Shown: positions 8,627 through 18,900 of the stretch, one piece after another
Layout of the letters: each line of letters starts with the position of its first letter
How positions within the stretch are numbered: position 1 is the stretch's first letter
Assembly (NCBI GenBank): GCA_051208045.1
Contig: JBPJFY010000001.1
Span: 62,001 to 126,000 of the forward strand
Length of the DNA: 64,000 bases
Direction of reading: 5' to 3'
DNA from: LZORAL124-50-18 sp051208045
Lineage (GTDB): Bacteria; Pseudomonadota; Gammaproteobacteria; Pseudomonadales; Oleiphilaceae
Notes under the pieces: model-generated
The model's database searches: none
Seen by the model: the letters and a program-made list of their open reading frames with translations, nothing else
What the model was told of the DNA's origin: nothing
Program-made: the position numbers and the translations under genes

Positions 8627-9436
8627 TTGAAATGATTCACAAATCTGCGGACCGGTAATGCCTTCCGGGCCATAGTTCTGCTCACAGAAGTGCACACCGC
8701 CATCCTTGCCCAGGGCCACCAGTGTGGTTGCCCGGGTGCCGTAATGCGCCCCTTCAATAAATATGGCTGAGAGCACAGATTCGATTTCTTTCGGTACACC
8801 TGTTTCGGGAAGTTGATCTTGCGGGGCTTTGTCCGGGTTGCGGAAAAGCGTTTTGATTTCTGACCAGGAGGCTGCGGATGGCGCGTCAACGGCGTCTGCG
8901 TTTATACCAGCACCGTTGGGTTGCGTGACGATTTTACTCAGGCCAGTGCGGACCTGCCGGACTTTGGGCCAGGGCGTATCCAATAGGTGGTTACTGAGCG
9001 CGTAGATGCCGGGCGTCAGTTTTTGTGCTTTGCCGCCATTCCGGTTAGAAAAGTAATACAGGCCGGTGTGATCGCTGAGAAGCAGGTTAAAACCTGCATA
9101 GGTACCGGGGGAGTGCTCGACGGTGTTTTCCAGGGCGGCGAGATAATCCATTGCCGAGTGCTGATGCTTCAAAAAGTCTGCCGTCAGGTGGCCCCGCGAA
9201 CGCGTATACCGGGTTTTGTCCGGTTGGCGAAAATTGGTCAGTGCCGCCAGTCGGCCGGCCTGGTCCACGCCGAGCCAGGTGCCGCCCTGTTCGTTGTCTC
9301 TGCCGGCCAGAATGTGGGGGTGGTCGGGCCAGAAGTGGGCTTCACTGCTGTCGCGCTGAAAGAATTCATCCCGGTTACCTGCCAGGATCAGCGGGAAGTC
9401 GGGGTGAACGTGATAAGCAAAGGCAATAAGGCACAT
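8609..9436 (-). CDS. NRDE/TANGO2-family protein
   Basis: 275-residue protein of the NRDE (TANGO2) family, named after the motif seen here as AGNRDEF near residues 17-23. Met is followed by the conserved Cys2 (MCLIAF), which in N-terminal-nucleophile-like folds becomes the free N-terminus. The family is proposed to act in heme or lipid handling, but the bacterial role is not settled. The start ATG 9436 is set by the family opening and by CAGGAG 8-10 bases upstream; a 17-residue upstream extension is possible but unlikely. The last residues are encoded by a repeat-like GGTCAGGTGCC string, so the native end may have been altered. It is divergent from the TauE/SafE permease gene. Confidence 0.85.
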   Translation of the reverse strand: MCLIAFAYHVHPDFPLILAGNRDEFFQRDSSEAHFWPDHPHILAGRDNEQGGTWLGVDQAGRLAALTNFRQPDKTRYTRSRGHLTADFLKHQHSAMDYLAALENTVEHSPGTYAGFNLLLSDHTGLYYFSNRNGGKAQKLTPGIYALSNHLLDTPWPKVRQVRTGLSKIVTQPNGAGINADAVDAPSAASWSEIKTLFRNPDKAPQDQLPETGVPKEIESVLSAIFIEGAHYGTRATTLVALGKDGGVHFCEQNYGPEGITGPQICESFQMAPDL

Positions 9437-9543
9437 CGTGCGCCACTCCTGAAGGGTTGCGGCCAATGGGAAACGGTGGTCGCGCATCGCGCCCTGGGGT
9501 ATGATACCCGCTTTTGTCGCGTTCCTGAAAGTGGAGTAGAGGA

Positions 9544-10341
9544 ATGGAGTTTGTTTTAACGCTGATGGCTTATCTCGCCCTGGGTGCGTGCGCGGGCGTG
9601 CTGGCCGGGCTGTTCGGGATCGGCGGTGGCCTGATCATCGTGCCCGCATTGGTCTTTGGCTTTCAGTTGCAGGGAGTGTCAGACGCAGTGCTGACCCACC
9701 TGGCGGTGGGCACGTCGTTGGCCACCATTGTGATTACGTCCATCAGCTCCGTACGCACCCATCATCAAAAGGGCGGTGTACGGTGGGATATCTTCAAGCC
9801 CCTGGCAGTGGGCATTGTACTGGGAGCGGTGTTGGGGGCAAAAACCGCATCGGGCTTGAAAGGACCGGTGCTACAAACGATTATCGGCGTGTTTGCCATT
9901 CTGGTGGCAATACAAATGTTGTTGGCGCTGGCCCCCAAACCATCGCGCGCCCTGCCGAACAAGGGCACATTGTTCACAACCGGAGGCGTGTTCGGGTGGG
10001 CATCGGCCATATTTGGTATCGGCGGAGGCAGTCTGGTGGTGCCGTACTTGTCCTGGTGTAACGTAAAAATGCAGGAAGCCGTGGGGACCAGTTCCGCCTG
10101 TGGCTTTCCTATTGCCGTTTCAGGAGCGCTGACTTATGCCTGGCTCGGTTGGGGCGACGCCGCATTACCGGAATACGCCACCGGCTTCGTTTATTGGCCC
10201 GCGCTGGTGGGTATTACCGCCACCAGTGTCGTCTTTGCCCGCGTCGGCGCAAAGCTGGCCCACCGATTGCCGCCCACCACGTTGAAACGTATTTTCGGCG
10301 TGTTGTTAATGGGTGTCGGAATTCGATTTCTATTGGGATAG
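9544..10341 (+). CDS. TauE/SafE-family membrane permease (DUF81)
   Basis: 265-residue integral membrane protein with about eight hydrophobic segments and two homologous halves. Each half carries a glycine-rich signature: AGLFGIGGGLIIVPAL near residue 21 and SAIFGIGGGSLVVPYL near 155. This internal repeat defines the TauE/SafE family, which exports sulfite, sulfoacetate or related organosulfur anions across the inner membrane. The substrate here cannot be inferred. GGAG/AGAGG precedes ATG 9544. A -10-like TATGAT lies at 9500-9505, without a good -35. It is divergent from the NRDE gene and followed at 66 bases by lgt. Confidence 0.9.
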   Translation: MEFVLTLMAYLALGACAGVLAGLFGIGGGLIIVPALVFGFQLQGVSDAVLTHLAVGTSLATIVITSISSVRTHHQKGGVRWDIFKPLAVGIVLGAVLGAKTASGLKGPVLQTIIGVFAILVAIQMLLALAPKPSRALPNKGTLFTTGGVFGWASAIFGIGGGSLVVPYLSWCNVKMQEAVGTSSACGFPIAVSGALTYAWLGWGDAALPEYATGFVYWPALVGITATSVVFARVGAKLAHRLPPTTLKRIFGVLLMGVGIRFLLG

Positions 10342-10407
10342 ACATGTGCACAGGATAGAAATAGTCACGGGATTTAAATTTACAGGCGATAGGAGAAATT
10401 GCCCACG

Positions 10408-11217
10408 ATGTTGAATTACCCTGAAATAGACCCGGTCGCACTGGATCTGGGGCTGGTAAAAGTGCATTGGTACGGTTTGATGTATCTGGTGGGCTTTGCG
10501 GCTGCCTGGTGGCTGGGCAGCAAGCGGGCACAACGCAGCACCTCGCCGCTGAGGCCGGAGCAGGTGAGTGATCTGATTTTTTATTGCGCCCTGGGTGTGG
10601 TGCTGGGTGGGCGCGTGGGTTATGTGCTGTTTTACAACTTTGACCGGTTTTTACAGGACCCGGTCTGGCTGTTCCATGTGTGGGAAGGCGGCATGTCTTT
10701 TCATGGCGGCTTACTGGGTGTGATTCTCGCCATGTTCTGGTATGCACGCCAGTTGAACACGACGTTTTTTCACTTGTCAGATTTTGTTGCCCCATTGGTG
10801 CCTATTGGTCTGGGCATGGGGCGCATAGGCAATTTTATCGGCGGTGAACTCTGGGGGCGTGCGACCGATGTGCCTTGGGCCATGGTGTTTCCCCGGGCAG
10901 ATCACCTGGCCCGCCATCCGTCTCAGTTGTACCAGTTCGCGTTGGAAGGGGTGGCCTTGTTCTGTATTCTCTGGTGGTTTTCGAGCAAGGATCGACCGCG
11001 CATGGCGGTGTCGGGACTGTTTCTGGCGTGTTACGGTGCGTTCCGGTTTGTAGTGGAGTTCGTACGTGAGCCGGATGCGCAGCTGGGCTACATCGCTTTT
11101 GACTGGCTCACCATGGGGCAGTTACTGTCGACGCCGATGATCCTCGTGGGCATTGGAATGATGGTGTGGGGCTATCGAAACACTCCGCCGGTACAGTCAC
11201 AGGCAATGGCAAAATAA
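10408..11217 (+). CDS. lgt: Prolipoprotein diacylglyceryl transferase
   Basis: Transfers the diacylglyceryl group of phosphatidylglycerol to the lipobox cysteine of prolipoproteins, the first step of bacterial lipoprotein maturation in the inner membrane. The 269 residues show several membrane segments, the HGGLLG motif (in MSFHGGLLGV) and the Lgt signature GRIGNFIGGELWGR, with Gly where E. coli has Asn in NGELWG. The start ATG 10408 is preferred because AGGAGA lies 11 bases upstream; the TTG at 10399 would be too close to it. thyA follows after 67 bases on the same strand, a pairing common in gammaproteobacteria. Confidence 0.95.
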   Translation: MLNYPEIDPVALDLGLVKVHWYGLMYLVGFAAAWWLGSKRAQRSTSPLRPEQVSDLIFYCALGVVLGGRVGYVLFYNFDRFLQDPVWLFHVWEGGMSFHGGLLGVILAMFWYARQLNTTFFHLSDFVAPLVPIGLGMGRIGNFIGGELWGRATDVPWAMVFPRADHLARHPSQLYQFALEGVALFCILWWFSSKDRPRMAVSGLFLACYGAFRFVVEFVREPDAQLGYIAFDWLTMGQLLSTPMILVGIGMMVWGYRNTPPVQSQAMAK

Positions 11218-11284
11218 GCATAAACAGACAAAAGCAGATCCCGGGCGATGGGTATCCACCGGGCGGTGAGGAAGACGGTTTACC

Positions 11285-12124
11285 ATGAAGCAGTATCTTG
11301 AACTATTAAAAGACGTGGCAGAAAACGGCACAGACAAAGAGGATCGCACGGGGGTGGGCACGCGCTCGGTGTTTGGTCGGCAAATGCGATTTGATTTACA
11401 GGCAGGCTTTCCATTACTCACCACGAAAAAAGTGCACTTGCGCAGCGTGATCTATGAGTTGCTGTGGTTCTTGAACGGGTCCACGGATAATGGGTGGTTG
11501 AAGGAACGTAATGTGTCCATCTGGGATGAGTGGGCGGCGGAGAATGGTGATCTTGGCCCGATTTACGGTAAGCAGTGGCGCAGCTGGGTGTGCCCTGAGG
11601 GTACGACCGTGGATCAGATCGCGCAGATCATCGAGCAGATCAAAGCCAAGCCGGACTCACGGCGATTGATTGTGACGGCCTGGAATCCTGCAGAGCTGCC
11701 AGACGAAAGCGTATCACCGCAGGCGAACGTGGCACAGGGAAAAATGGCGTTGGCCCCTTGCCATTGCCTGTTCCAGTTTTATGTGGCGAACGGGCGGCTG
11801 TCGTGCCAGTTGTATCAACGCAGTGCGGATTTGTTCCTGGGGGTGCCATTTAACATCGCCAGTTACGCACTGTTAACCCATATGATTGCCCAGCAGTGCG
11901 ACCTTGACGTGGGTGAGTTTGTTCACAGCTTTGGTGATTGCCACCTGTATCAGAATCATCTGACGGATGAGATTGTGTATGAACAGTTGAAGCGCGCGCC
12001 GGGTGCATTGCCGCGGCTGGAGATCAAACGTCGCCCGGCGTCAATTTTTGAGTATGAATTAGAAGATTTCGAGTTTGTGGATTATGATCCGCAACCGGTG
12101 ATCAAGGCGCCCATCGCCATCTAA
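11285..12124 (+). CDS. thyA: Thymidylate synthase
   Basis: Converts dUMP and methylenetetrahydrofolate to dTMP and dihydrofolate. The 279 residues carry the catalytic motif LAPCHCLFQFYV, with nucleophile Cys159, the folate/dUMP-binding segments EDRTGVGT near the start and SCQLYQRSADLFLGVPFN after the catalytic Cys, and the usual C-terminus ending APIAI. It is about 15 residues longer than E. coli ThyA. Most of the extra length is an insertion of about 13 residues (ESVSPQANVAQG region, 141-152) just before the catalytic loop. A bidirectional terminator separates it from the convergent chemoreceptor gene. Confidence 0.97.
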   Translation: MKQYLELLKDVAENGTDKEDRTGVGTRSVFGRQMRFDLQAGFPLLTTKKVHLRSVIYELLWFLNGSTDNGWLKERNVSIWDEWAAENGDLGPIYGKQWRSWVCPEGTTVDQIAQIIEQIKAKPDSRRLIVTAWNPAELPDESVSPQANVAQGKMALAPCHCLFQFYVANGRLSCQLYQRSADLFLGVPFNIASYALLTHMIAQQCDLDVGEFVHSFGDCHLYQNHLTDEIVYEQLKRAPGALPRLEIKRRPASIFEYELEDFEFVDYDPQPVIKAPIAI

Positions 12125-12127
12125 CGA

Positions 12128-12153
12128 AAAACGGCGCTCCTTGCGCCGTTTTC
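12128..12153. terminator. Bidirectional terminator between thyA and the first chemoreceptor gene
   Basis: ACGGCGC (12131-12137) pairs with GCGCCGT (12143-12149) around TCCTT. A-run on the left and T-run on the right make it functional on both strands, as expected between convergent genes. Confidence 0.85.
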
Positions 12154-12177
12154 TGTGATGTCGGGCGTGCTCCCCGG

Positions 12178-15100
12178 TTAGAACTCCTCCCAGTCATCAT
12201 CGTCATCGGCAAAACTGCTGTGACTGCCCGCAGAGGGCGCGCCGCCCGCCTTGCCGGTACTGGCGGGTTGATAGGTCTTGATACCCTCGCGGCCCGATGG
12301 GGCTGTGTGCGCCGTGTAGGTTTCTGTGACATCTCCCAGACGGAAGAACGATACCAGCCGGTTCATGTTGGACGCCTGTTCCGACATGGCCTCACTGGCC
12401 GCCGACGCCTCTTCCACCAGCGCGGCATTCTGCTGGGTCATCTCATCCATTTGAGCCACAGCCTGATTGATCTGCTCGATACCGGACGTTTGTTCATTGG
12501 CCGCATTGGAAATCTCGGCAATCATATGGGCCACTTTCTCCACGGCATGCACGAGCGCACTCAACGTGTCCCCGGACTCGTTCACGAGCGTCGAACCGGC
12601 TTCCACTTTGGTCACACTGTCCTTGATGAGGTCTTTGATTTCTTTCGCTGCGGCTGCCGAGCGTTGGGAGAGGTTACGTACCTCGCCCGCCACCACCGCG
12701 AAGCCTCGACCCTGTTCGCCCGCCCGGGCGGCTTCCACTGCCGCATTCAGCGCGAGCAGGTTGGTTTGGAAAGCGATCTCATCGATCACACTGATGATGT
12801 CGTTAATGCGGTTACTGGATTTCAGAATCTCGCCCATGGCCTGAATGGCCTGATGCACCACTTCGCCTCCGCTCTGTGCCTTTTTACGGGCATCCAGCGA
12901 CAGGCTGTTGGCTTCATGTGCCGCATCTGCGCTTTGTTTTACTGTACTGGTCATCTGCTCCATGGAAGACGCCGTTTCTTCCAGTGAGCTGGCCTGTTCC
13001 TCAGTGCGCTGGCTCAAATCCGCATTGCCCTGGGCAATCTCATTCGCTGCCGTGTTCACGGTGTTGGCCGCTTCGCGAATCTGGCTGATGATGGTGCTGA
13101 GTTTCTCGTTTGTGAGGTTGGCGTTTTGTTTGATGGTCTCAAACTGTCCCCGGTATTCATTGGTGATTTGTTTGGTGAGATCCCCTTCAGCCATCGCTTC
13201 GATGGTTTCACCCAGATCCCCCAGAATCTGGGACGCGCTGGCCACCAGGTCATTCAAACCGGTACTGAGTTTCTGGAAGAAGCCGGTTTTGCCTTCCAGA
13301 GCAATTCGCTGGGTCAGATCACCGTGTGAGGCGGCCTCCACCAATTGATCAATCTCATGCTCAATGGCCACTTCTGCCGTACGGTCTGCCCATTCCACCA
13401 CGGTACCCAGTCTTTCGCCTTCCGTGTTGATAATCGGGTTCACGGACAGATCCATATGTCGCCCACCCACCACAATGCTGGCGTTGTAATGAGATGTCAG
13501 ATTATCCAGCAGCTTGGCCTGATGCTCCGGGTGTTTGTGGAAGGTGTCGATAGAAGCACCCTGAAGTTTGTCCACATCAAAGTTCGGCAGGTCTTTACGC
13601 ATGTCCTCCTGAGCATTGCGCAGGGTGTCGACCACAGCACGGTTCATGTAAATAATGTTCCGCCCTTTGTCAGCAACCATCACATTCGCACTCACGTTAT
13701 CCAATGCCTGTTTGATGCGCAGGTTTTCATTGGCAACACGGCGCTCCTCTGCGCTGGCGGCCAGTGCGTCAGTCAAGTCCTCCCACTCGACGACGGTACC
13801 CAAGCGTGCCTTATCTGCACCGAACACCGGTGTGGCGACGAGGCTGAAAGTACGGCCACCGATAACAATCTGTGCTTTATGCGGGCGGGTGAGGGAATCC
13901 ATCATTTTGCGCTGGTAGTCGGGATTTTTATGAAAAACATCCACGTTTTGACCCATGAGGCGCTTGGCATCGAAGTCCGGCAAGTCGACTTTCAGTGCCG
14001 ATTCGACGTTTGTAAACATGTCCTTGATGGCGTCGTTCATATAAATGATGTTGAAACCGGCGTCCGCCATCATCACATTGGCCTGCGCCACATCCAGTGC
14101 TTGTTTAATGCGGGAAGCTTCAGCCGCTCTGGCAGCGGCATCCTCGACTTCAAACCCCATTTTAATGCGCATCGAGTTGATGCCGCGCGTGAGTTGGCTC
14201 AGTTCGTTGTTGCCGCGCATTTCGACGGCCTGCTGGTAATTGCCGTTGACGATGGCGGTGAAAGCGCCCAGCGCATTTTGCAAGGTGCGGAGGATATTAC
14301 GGGACGTAATCACGCCGACGAGCACGAATACAAAGGCGCAGAATGCGGTTAATGCGACCTCGATATAAAAACCACGCTCTTTTTCCTCAATTCGTGTGCG
14401 GATATGGCCGTCCAATGCCTCATAAGTGGCATCCCACAGGGCAAAGGAGGTTTGGATGGCTTGCGTTCCCGCCTCAAAAAACTCTCCAGACGCACCGGTG
14501 TAGGTGCCTTTGCGTATGTTCAGCACGTCCTGCACAAAACTGGCGACCGCGTACTGGGAAGCACTTTGTTTGCCTTCCAGTTGTTTCTTGAAATGGTCGC
14601 TCACTTCGGCCATGCCCTGAATATCTTCGGTGACAGACTCTTTGGAAATCTGCAGAGCCACGCTCAGCTCAATGAGCCGATCTTCCTGGGCTTTCGTCGG
14701 GCGACCGGCCGCCACAACACCTGAACCCAGGCCACGGGCCTGTCCCATGTAATCCGTGAGGGCGGGCAGCCGATAAATGATCAGGTCAGTGGCGTAAGCC
14801 GAGCCGAGGTCGGTATCCAGAATCAGGTTGGAGTGTTCACCCGCTTTGATCATCAGGTGCTGTAGATGTTTGATCAATGTCGTGTGCTGTTCAAAGCTAT
14901 CGACAGGACTAAGCGTCATCGCACGGGATTTGAGCGTTTCCCATTCGTTGTGAACGGCTTTCAAGTCCGCACTCAGGCCGAGTTCCGCGCCGGTACGTTT
15001 GTCTTCCTCGAAGGCATCGGCGAACAAACCATCCACTTTGCTGCGCACTTCATAGATTTTGGCCTCAAAGTCTTTTGCGCCGTTCAGATAGGCATTGGTC

Positions 15101-15759
15101 ATGCCTCGGTGTTGAGGGATGTGTTCAATGAGCTGGCGCACAGGGAGTACGTAATTCAGCCCGAGGGTTTCTTTGGCGGCAAAGTCTACGGTTTGTTTTT
15201 GTACAGAAAGTTCCCAGCTGATCAGCGCAAGAAAGAGGGCAAGGATCACCGCTAAAAATGAAAACTGTTGTGTGAGCGTGATGTTCCCCAGTTTACTGGC
15301 CAGCAAATCCAGTTTGGAAGTAATCGGATTTCCGTTCAGCAAGCTGATTTTACCGTCCTTCAGTTGTTTGAAAGCGACCTCCGCGGCGGCAACCTCTTCC
15401 CGCGAGGGCTTCGCCCGCACGGACATGTACTCCACCACCTGGCCATTTTGCAACACGGGTGTCACATTCGCTTTTACCCAGTAAAAATCCCCGTTTTTAC
15501 AGCGGTTTTTCACCATTTGAATCCAGGGTTTGCCGGCTTTCAATGTGTCCCACAGGTCCTTGAAGGCTTCTGGTGGCATATCCGGGTGTCGGACGATATT
15601 GTGATTCTTGCCTATGAGTTCATCCTCGGTAAAACCGCTGATGTGGATGAACTCTTTGTTGACGTAGGTAATGGCTCCCTTTAAGTCGGTCTTGGACACG
15701 AGCGTCTCATTTTCGGAAAAATGCACCTCGTTATCGGTTACCGGCATATTCACTTTCAT
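12178..15759 (-). CDS. Methyl-accepting chemotaxis protein with three PAS domains (paralogue 1)
   Basis: 1193-residue chemoreceptor. Order: Aer-type PAS (about 18-118, with NHNIVRHPDMPPEAF), transmembrane helix 164-183, helical sensor region with two RG motifs (HRGMTNAYLNG near 217 and GQARGLGSG near 339) resembling nitrate/nitrite-type helical sensors, second transmembrane helix about 466-486, HAMP, two tandem Aer2-type PAS domains (about 550-662 and 681-793), HAMP-like repeats to about 890, and the signalling hairpin with EIAFQTNLLALNAAVEAARA. Each Aer2-type PAS keeps the FHK-x-P motif (His610, His741) and the late GTVVEW tryptophan (Trp659, Trp790), which I recall as heme ligand and oxygen contact in P. 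aeruginosa Aer2. The protein ends DWEEF, an xWxxF docking pentapeptide for CheR/CheB. Likely an oxygen/redox taxis receptor. Confidence 0.92.
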   Translation of the reverse strand: MKVNMPVTDNEVHFSENETLVSKTDLKGAITYVNKEFIHISGFTEDELIGKNHNIVRHPDMPPEAFKDLWDTLKAGKPWIQMVKNRCKNGDFYWVKANVTPVLQNGQVVEYMSVRAKPSREEVAAAEVAFKQLKDGKISLLNGNPITSKLDLLASKLGNITLTQQFSFLAVILALFLALISWELSVQKQTVDFAAKETLGLNYVLPVRQLIEHIPQHRGMTNAYLNGAKDFEAKIYEVRSKVDGLFADAFEEDKRTGAELGLSADLKAVHNEWETLKSRAMTLSPVDSFEQHTTLIKHLQHLMIKAGEHSNLILDTDLGSAYATDLIIYRLPALTDYMGQARGLGSGVVAAGRPTKAQEDRLIELSVALQISKESVTEDIQGMAEVSDHFKKQLEGKQSASQYAVASFVQDVLNIRKGTYTGASGEFFEAGTQAIQTSFALWDATYEALDGHIRTRIEEKERGFYIEVALTAFCAFVFVLVGVITSRNILRTLQNALGAFTAIVNGNYQQAVEMRGNNELSQLTRGINSMRIKMGFEVEDAAARAAEASRIKQALDVAQANVMMADAGFNIIYMNDAIKDMFTNVESALKVDLPDFDAKRLMGQNVDVFHKNPDYQRKMMDSLTRPHKAQIVIGGRTFSLVATPVFGADKARLGTVVEWEDLTDALAASAEERRVANENLRIKQALDNVSANVMVADKGRNIIYMNRAVVDTLRNAQEDMRKDLPNFDVDKLQGASIDTFHKHPEHQAKLLDNLTSHYNASIVVGGRHMDLSVNPIINTEGERLGTVVEWADRTAEVAIEHEIDQLVEAASHGDLTQRIALEGKTGFFQKLSTGLNDLVASASQILGDLGETIEAMAEGDLTKQITNEYRGQFETIKQNANLTNEKLSTIISQIREAANTVNTAANEIAQGNADLSQRTEEQASSLEETASSMEQMTSTVKQSADAAHEANSLSLDARKKAQSGGEVVHQAIQAMGEILKSSNRINDIISVIDEIAFQTNLLALNAAVEAARAGEQGRGFAVVAGEVRNLSQRSAAAAKEIKDLIKDSVTKVEAGSTLVNESGDTLSALVHAVEKVAHMIAEISNAANEQTSGIEQINQAVAQMDEMTQQNAALVEEASAASEAMSEQASNMNRLVSFFRLGDVTETYTAHTAPSGREGIKTYQPASTGKAGGAPSAGSHSSFADDDDDWEEF

Positions 15760-15874
15760 TATTGCGCTCCCTTAAGGCTGAGACACATCGGTCGTGATGT
15801 GGTCCTTTGTGCTTGTCGTTTTTCTTATCACTCAGTAAAGAGTAGACGCATTTTGAACGTCGTGTGGCGAATCC

Positions 15875-15899
15875 AAAAAAAAAGCGCCGAACGGCGCTT
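15875..15899 (-). terminator. Terminator of the second chemoreceptor gene
   Basis: Read on the minus strand, AGCGCCG-TT-CGGCGCT (15883-15898) is followed by a run of nine T (A on the plus strand at 15875-15883). It lies between the two tandem receptor genes, so each is probably its own transcription unit. Confidence 0.88.
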
Positions 15900-15924
15900 G
15901 AGTTGTTTGAGGGTGCTGCAGGGA

Positions 15925-18900
15925 CTAAAACTCCTCCCAGTCATCATCGTCATCAGCAAAGCTGCTATGGCCGCCGGAAGCCTTGCCGGGAGCGCTTGGC
16001 GGTCGGGCCGGCTGGTAGGTTTTAAGCTCCTCGCCGGTGGCTCGGGCGGGCGTGGCCGTATAGGTTTCCGTCACATCGCCCAACCGGAAGAACGACACGA
16101 GCTTGTTCATGTTCGACGCCTGATCGGACATCGCTTCGCTGGCGGCGGACGCTTCTTCCACCAGTGCCGCATTTTGCTGAGTCATCTCATCCATCTGCGC
16201 CACTGCCTGGTTGATTTGCTCAATGCCGGAGGTTTGCTCGTTGGCCGCGTTGGAAATCTCCGAAATCATGTGGGCGACTTTTTCTACCGCGTGCACCAGT
16301 GCCGTCAGGGTATCCCCGGACTCATTGACGAGTGTTGAGCCCGCCTCCACCTTCACCACGCTGTCTTTGATCAAATCTTTGATCTCTTTCGCTGCGGCTG
16401 CAGAGCGCTGTGACAGGTTGCGCACTTCGCCCGCGACGACCGCAAAACCACGCCCTTGTTCCCCGGCACGAGCGGCTTCCACGGCAGCATTCAGCGCGAG
16501 CAGGTTGGTCTGGAAGGCGATCTCGTCGATCACGCCAATAATGTCATTGATGCGGTTACTAGCTTTCAGAATCTCCCCCATGGCTTGAATGGCTTGATGC
16601 ACCACTTCGCCGCCGCTCTGTGCCTTCTTGCGGGCGTCCAGCGATAAACTGTTGGCTTCATTGGCGGCGTCAGCACTCTGCTTCACGGTGCTGGTCATCT
16701 GCTCCATGGAGGAGGCCGTTTCTTCCAGCGAGCTGGCCTGCTCTTCGGTACGCTGGCTCAAATCCGCATTGCCCTGGGCGATTTCGTTAGCGGCAGTGTT
16801 CACTGTGTTGGCCGCTTCCCGAATCTGGCTGATGATGGTACTGAGCTTTTCGTTGGTCAGATTGGCGTTTTTCCGGATCGTTTCGAACTCACCGCGGTAT
16901 TCCGTGGCGATCTGTCGCGTGAGGTCGCCCTCGGCCATGGCTTCGATGGTTGCCCCCACGTCCCCAAGTATTTGCGAGGCGCTTTCCACCAGATCATTGA
17001 GCCCGGTGCTCAATTTGTGGAAAAAGCCGGATTTGCCATCCAGTGCGATACGCTGGGTGAGGTCGCCATGAGAGGCGGCTTCCACCAGTTGGTCGATTTC
17101 TTTCTCTACGGCGACTTCAATGGTACGATCTTTCCACTCCACAACGGTACCGAGCCGTTCCCCCGCCTTGTTTCTGATGGGATTGACCGCGAGGTCCATG
17201 TGTCGCCCTCCCACCACGATGCTGGCGTTGTAGGTCGTTTTCAGATTTTCCAGCAGTTGAATCTGATGTTCGGGATGCTTGTGGAACGCATCGATTGATG
17301 CGCCCTGTAATTTGTCGACATCAAAATTCGGCAGGTCTTTACGCATGTCTTCCTGCGCGTTGCGCAGCGTGGCGATCACGGCATCGTTCATGTAGATGAT
17401 ATTTCGATCTTTATCGGCCACCATCACATTGGCACTGACATTGTCCAGCGCTTCTCGAATTCGCAGGTTCTCGTTGGCCACGCGCTGTTCTTTTTCCAAT
17501 TGCGCGAGAATATCAGTTCTGTCCTGCCACTCCACGACGGTGCCCATGCGTGCGCCGTCTGCCCCGAACACCGGCGTGGCCATCAAAGCAAACGTCCGCC
17601 CGCCAATCTTGATGGTCGCGTTGTACGGCTCTTTGATTTTGGAAATCACGTCTTGTTGATGTGCGGGATTCTTGTGAAATACATCCATGTTCTCGCCCAG
17701 CACTTTTTTCGCATCAAATTCGGGCAAATCCTTACGGATATCCGTTTCCGCGGTCTCAAACATGCCATGAATCGAATGATTCATGTAGATGATGTTGTTG
17801 CTCTCATCTGCGAGCATGACGTTGGTTTGGCACACGTCCAGGGCTTCTTTGATGCGCTGGGTCGCTGCCGCCCGGGCCTGCGAATCCTCAATGTCAAAGC
17901 CGAGTTTAATGCGCATCGAGTTAATGGAGCGCGTCAGCTCCGTGAGTTCATTGTTACCTTCCATGGGAATGTCGTATCGGTAATTGCCATTGGCGATGGC
18001 GTAGAAAGTGCACAGGCATTCCCGAATGGTATGCAGGATATGTCGACTGACCAAGAATCCCGAAAGCGCGACCAACAAGGTGGCAAACAGGGTAGAAAAC
18101 GCAATGACATTAAACTTCATGTCAAGCTTGCTAACGCGTCGCTCCAGGAGTTCCGTGAGGTAGGCGTTTGTTTGATCATACAAACCGAATGATTCACTGA
18201 TGGCTCGCGAACCCAAGCCAAAAAACTCCTGCGCATCGCCGCTGAAGTTACCCTGCCTGAGTTGCAATACTCGGGCTTGAAAACGGTCGACGGCCTCGAT
18301 GGCAGATTTGGCTTGTGCACCCAGGACGGCTACTGTTTCCTGGCTGAACTCCGCGCCACTGGTATAGGAAGCTTTCACGCCCGCTGCACCCAAGTCGAGA
18401 GACACCATCAGTTCGATCAATCGTTCTCGCTGCTGCTCATTGGCATAGCCCGCCGCAATGACGCCGGCTCCCAAACCCCTGGCCTGACCCATGTATTCAA
18501 CAAGTCTCGGAATTTTATTGATCACAAGATCCATGGCATAAAAGCTGTCCAGATCCGGGTCAAGAATCAAGTTGGAGGTATCTCCGGCGTGCACAATCAG
18601 ATCCTGAATATTTCGAATCAGCGCGCTGTGCTGGCGGAAACTTTCAGGTGCGTTCAGCGAAAAGGCCGTATTCTGAAGAGAGTCCCACGCCGATTTCAGT
18701 GCGTTGAGTTTTTGCGTGGTTTTTAATTCACCGCCCAATCGCTCATCTAATACAAATGCCTTTTTGAATGTGGCATTGATCTCTTCGCGTCGCTGTAAAA
18801 TCTGTGGCTCAAACGTTTTATTGCCGTTGAGATATGCGTTGGTCATGCCGCGGTGTTCTGGCACTTTCTCAAGCAACGTACGTATCGGGGTAATGTATTC

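Noticed and set aside
13345..14352. A 335-codon plus-strand frame inside the first chemoreceptor gene
   Set aside because: Antisense shadow of the two PAS domains; the corresponding region of the second receptor is broken into other frames.
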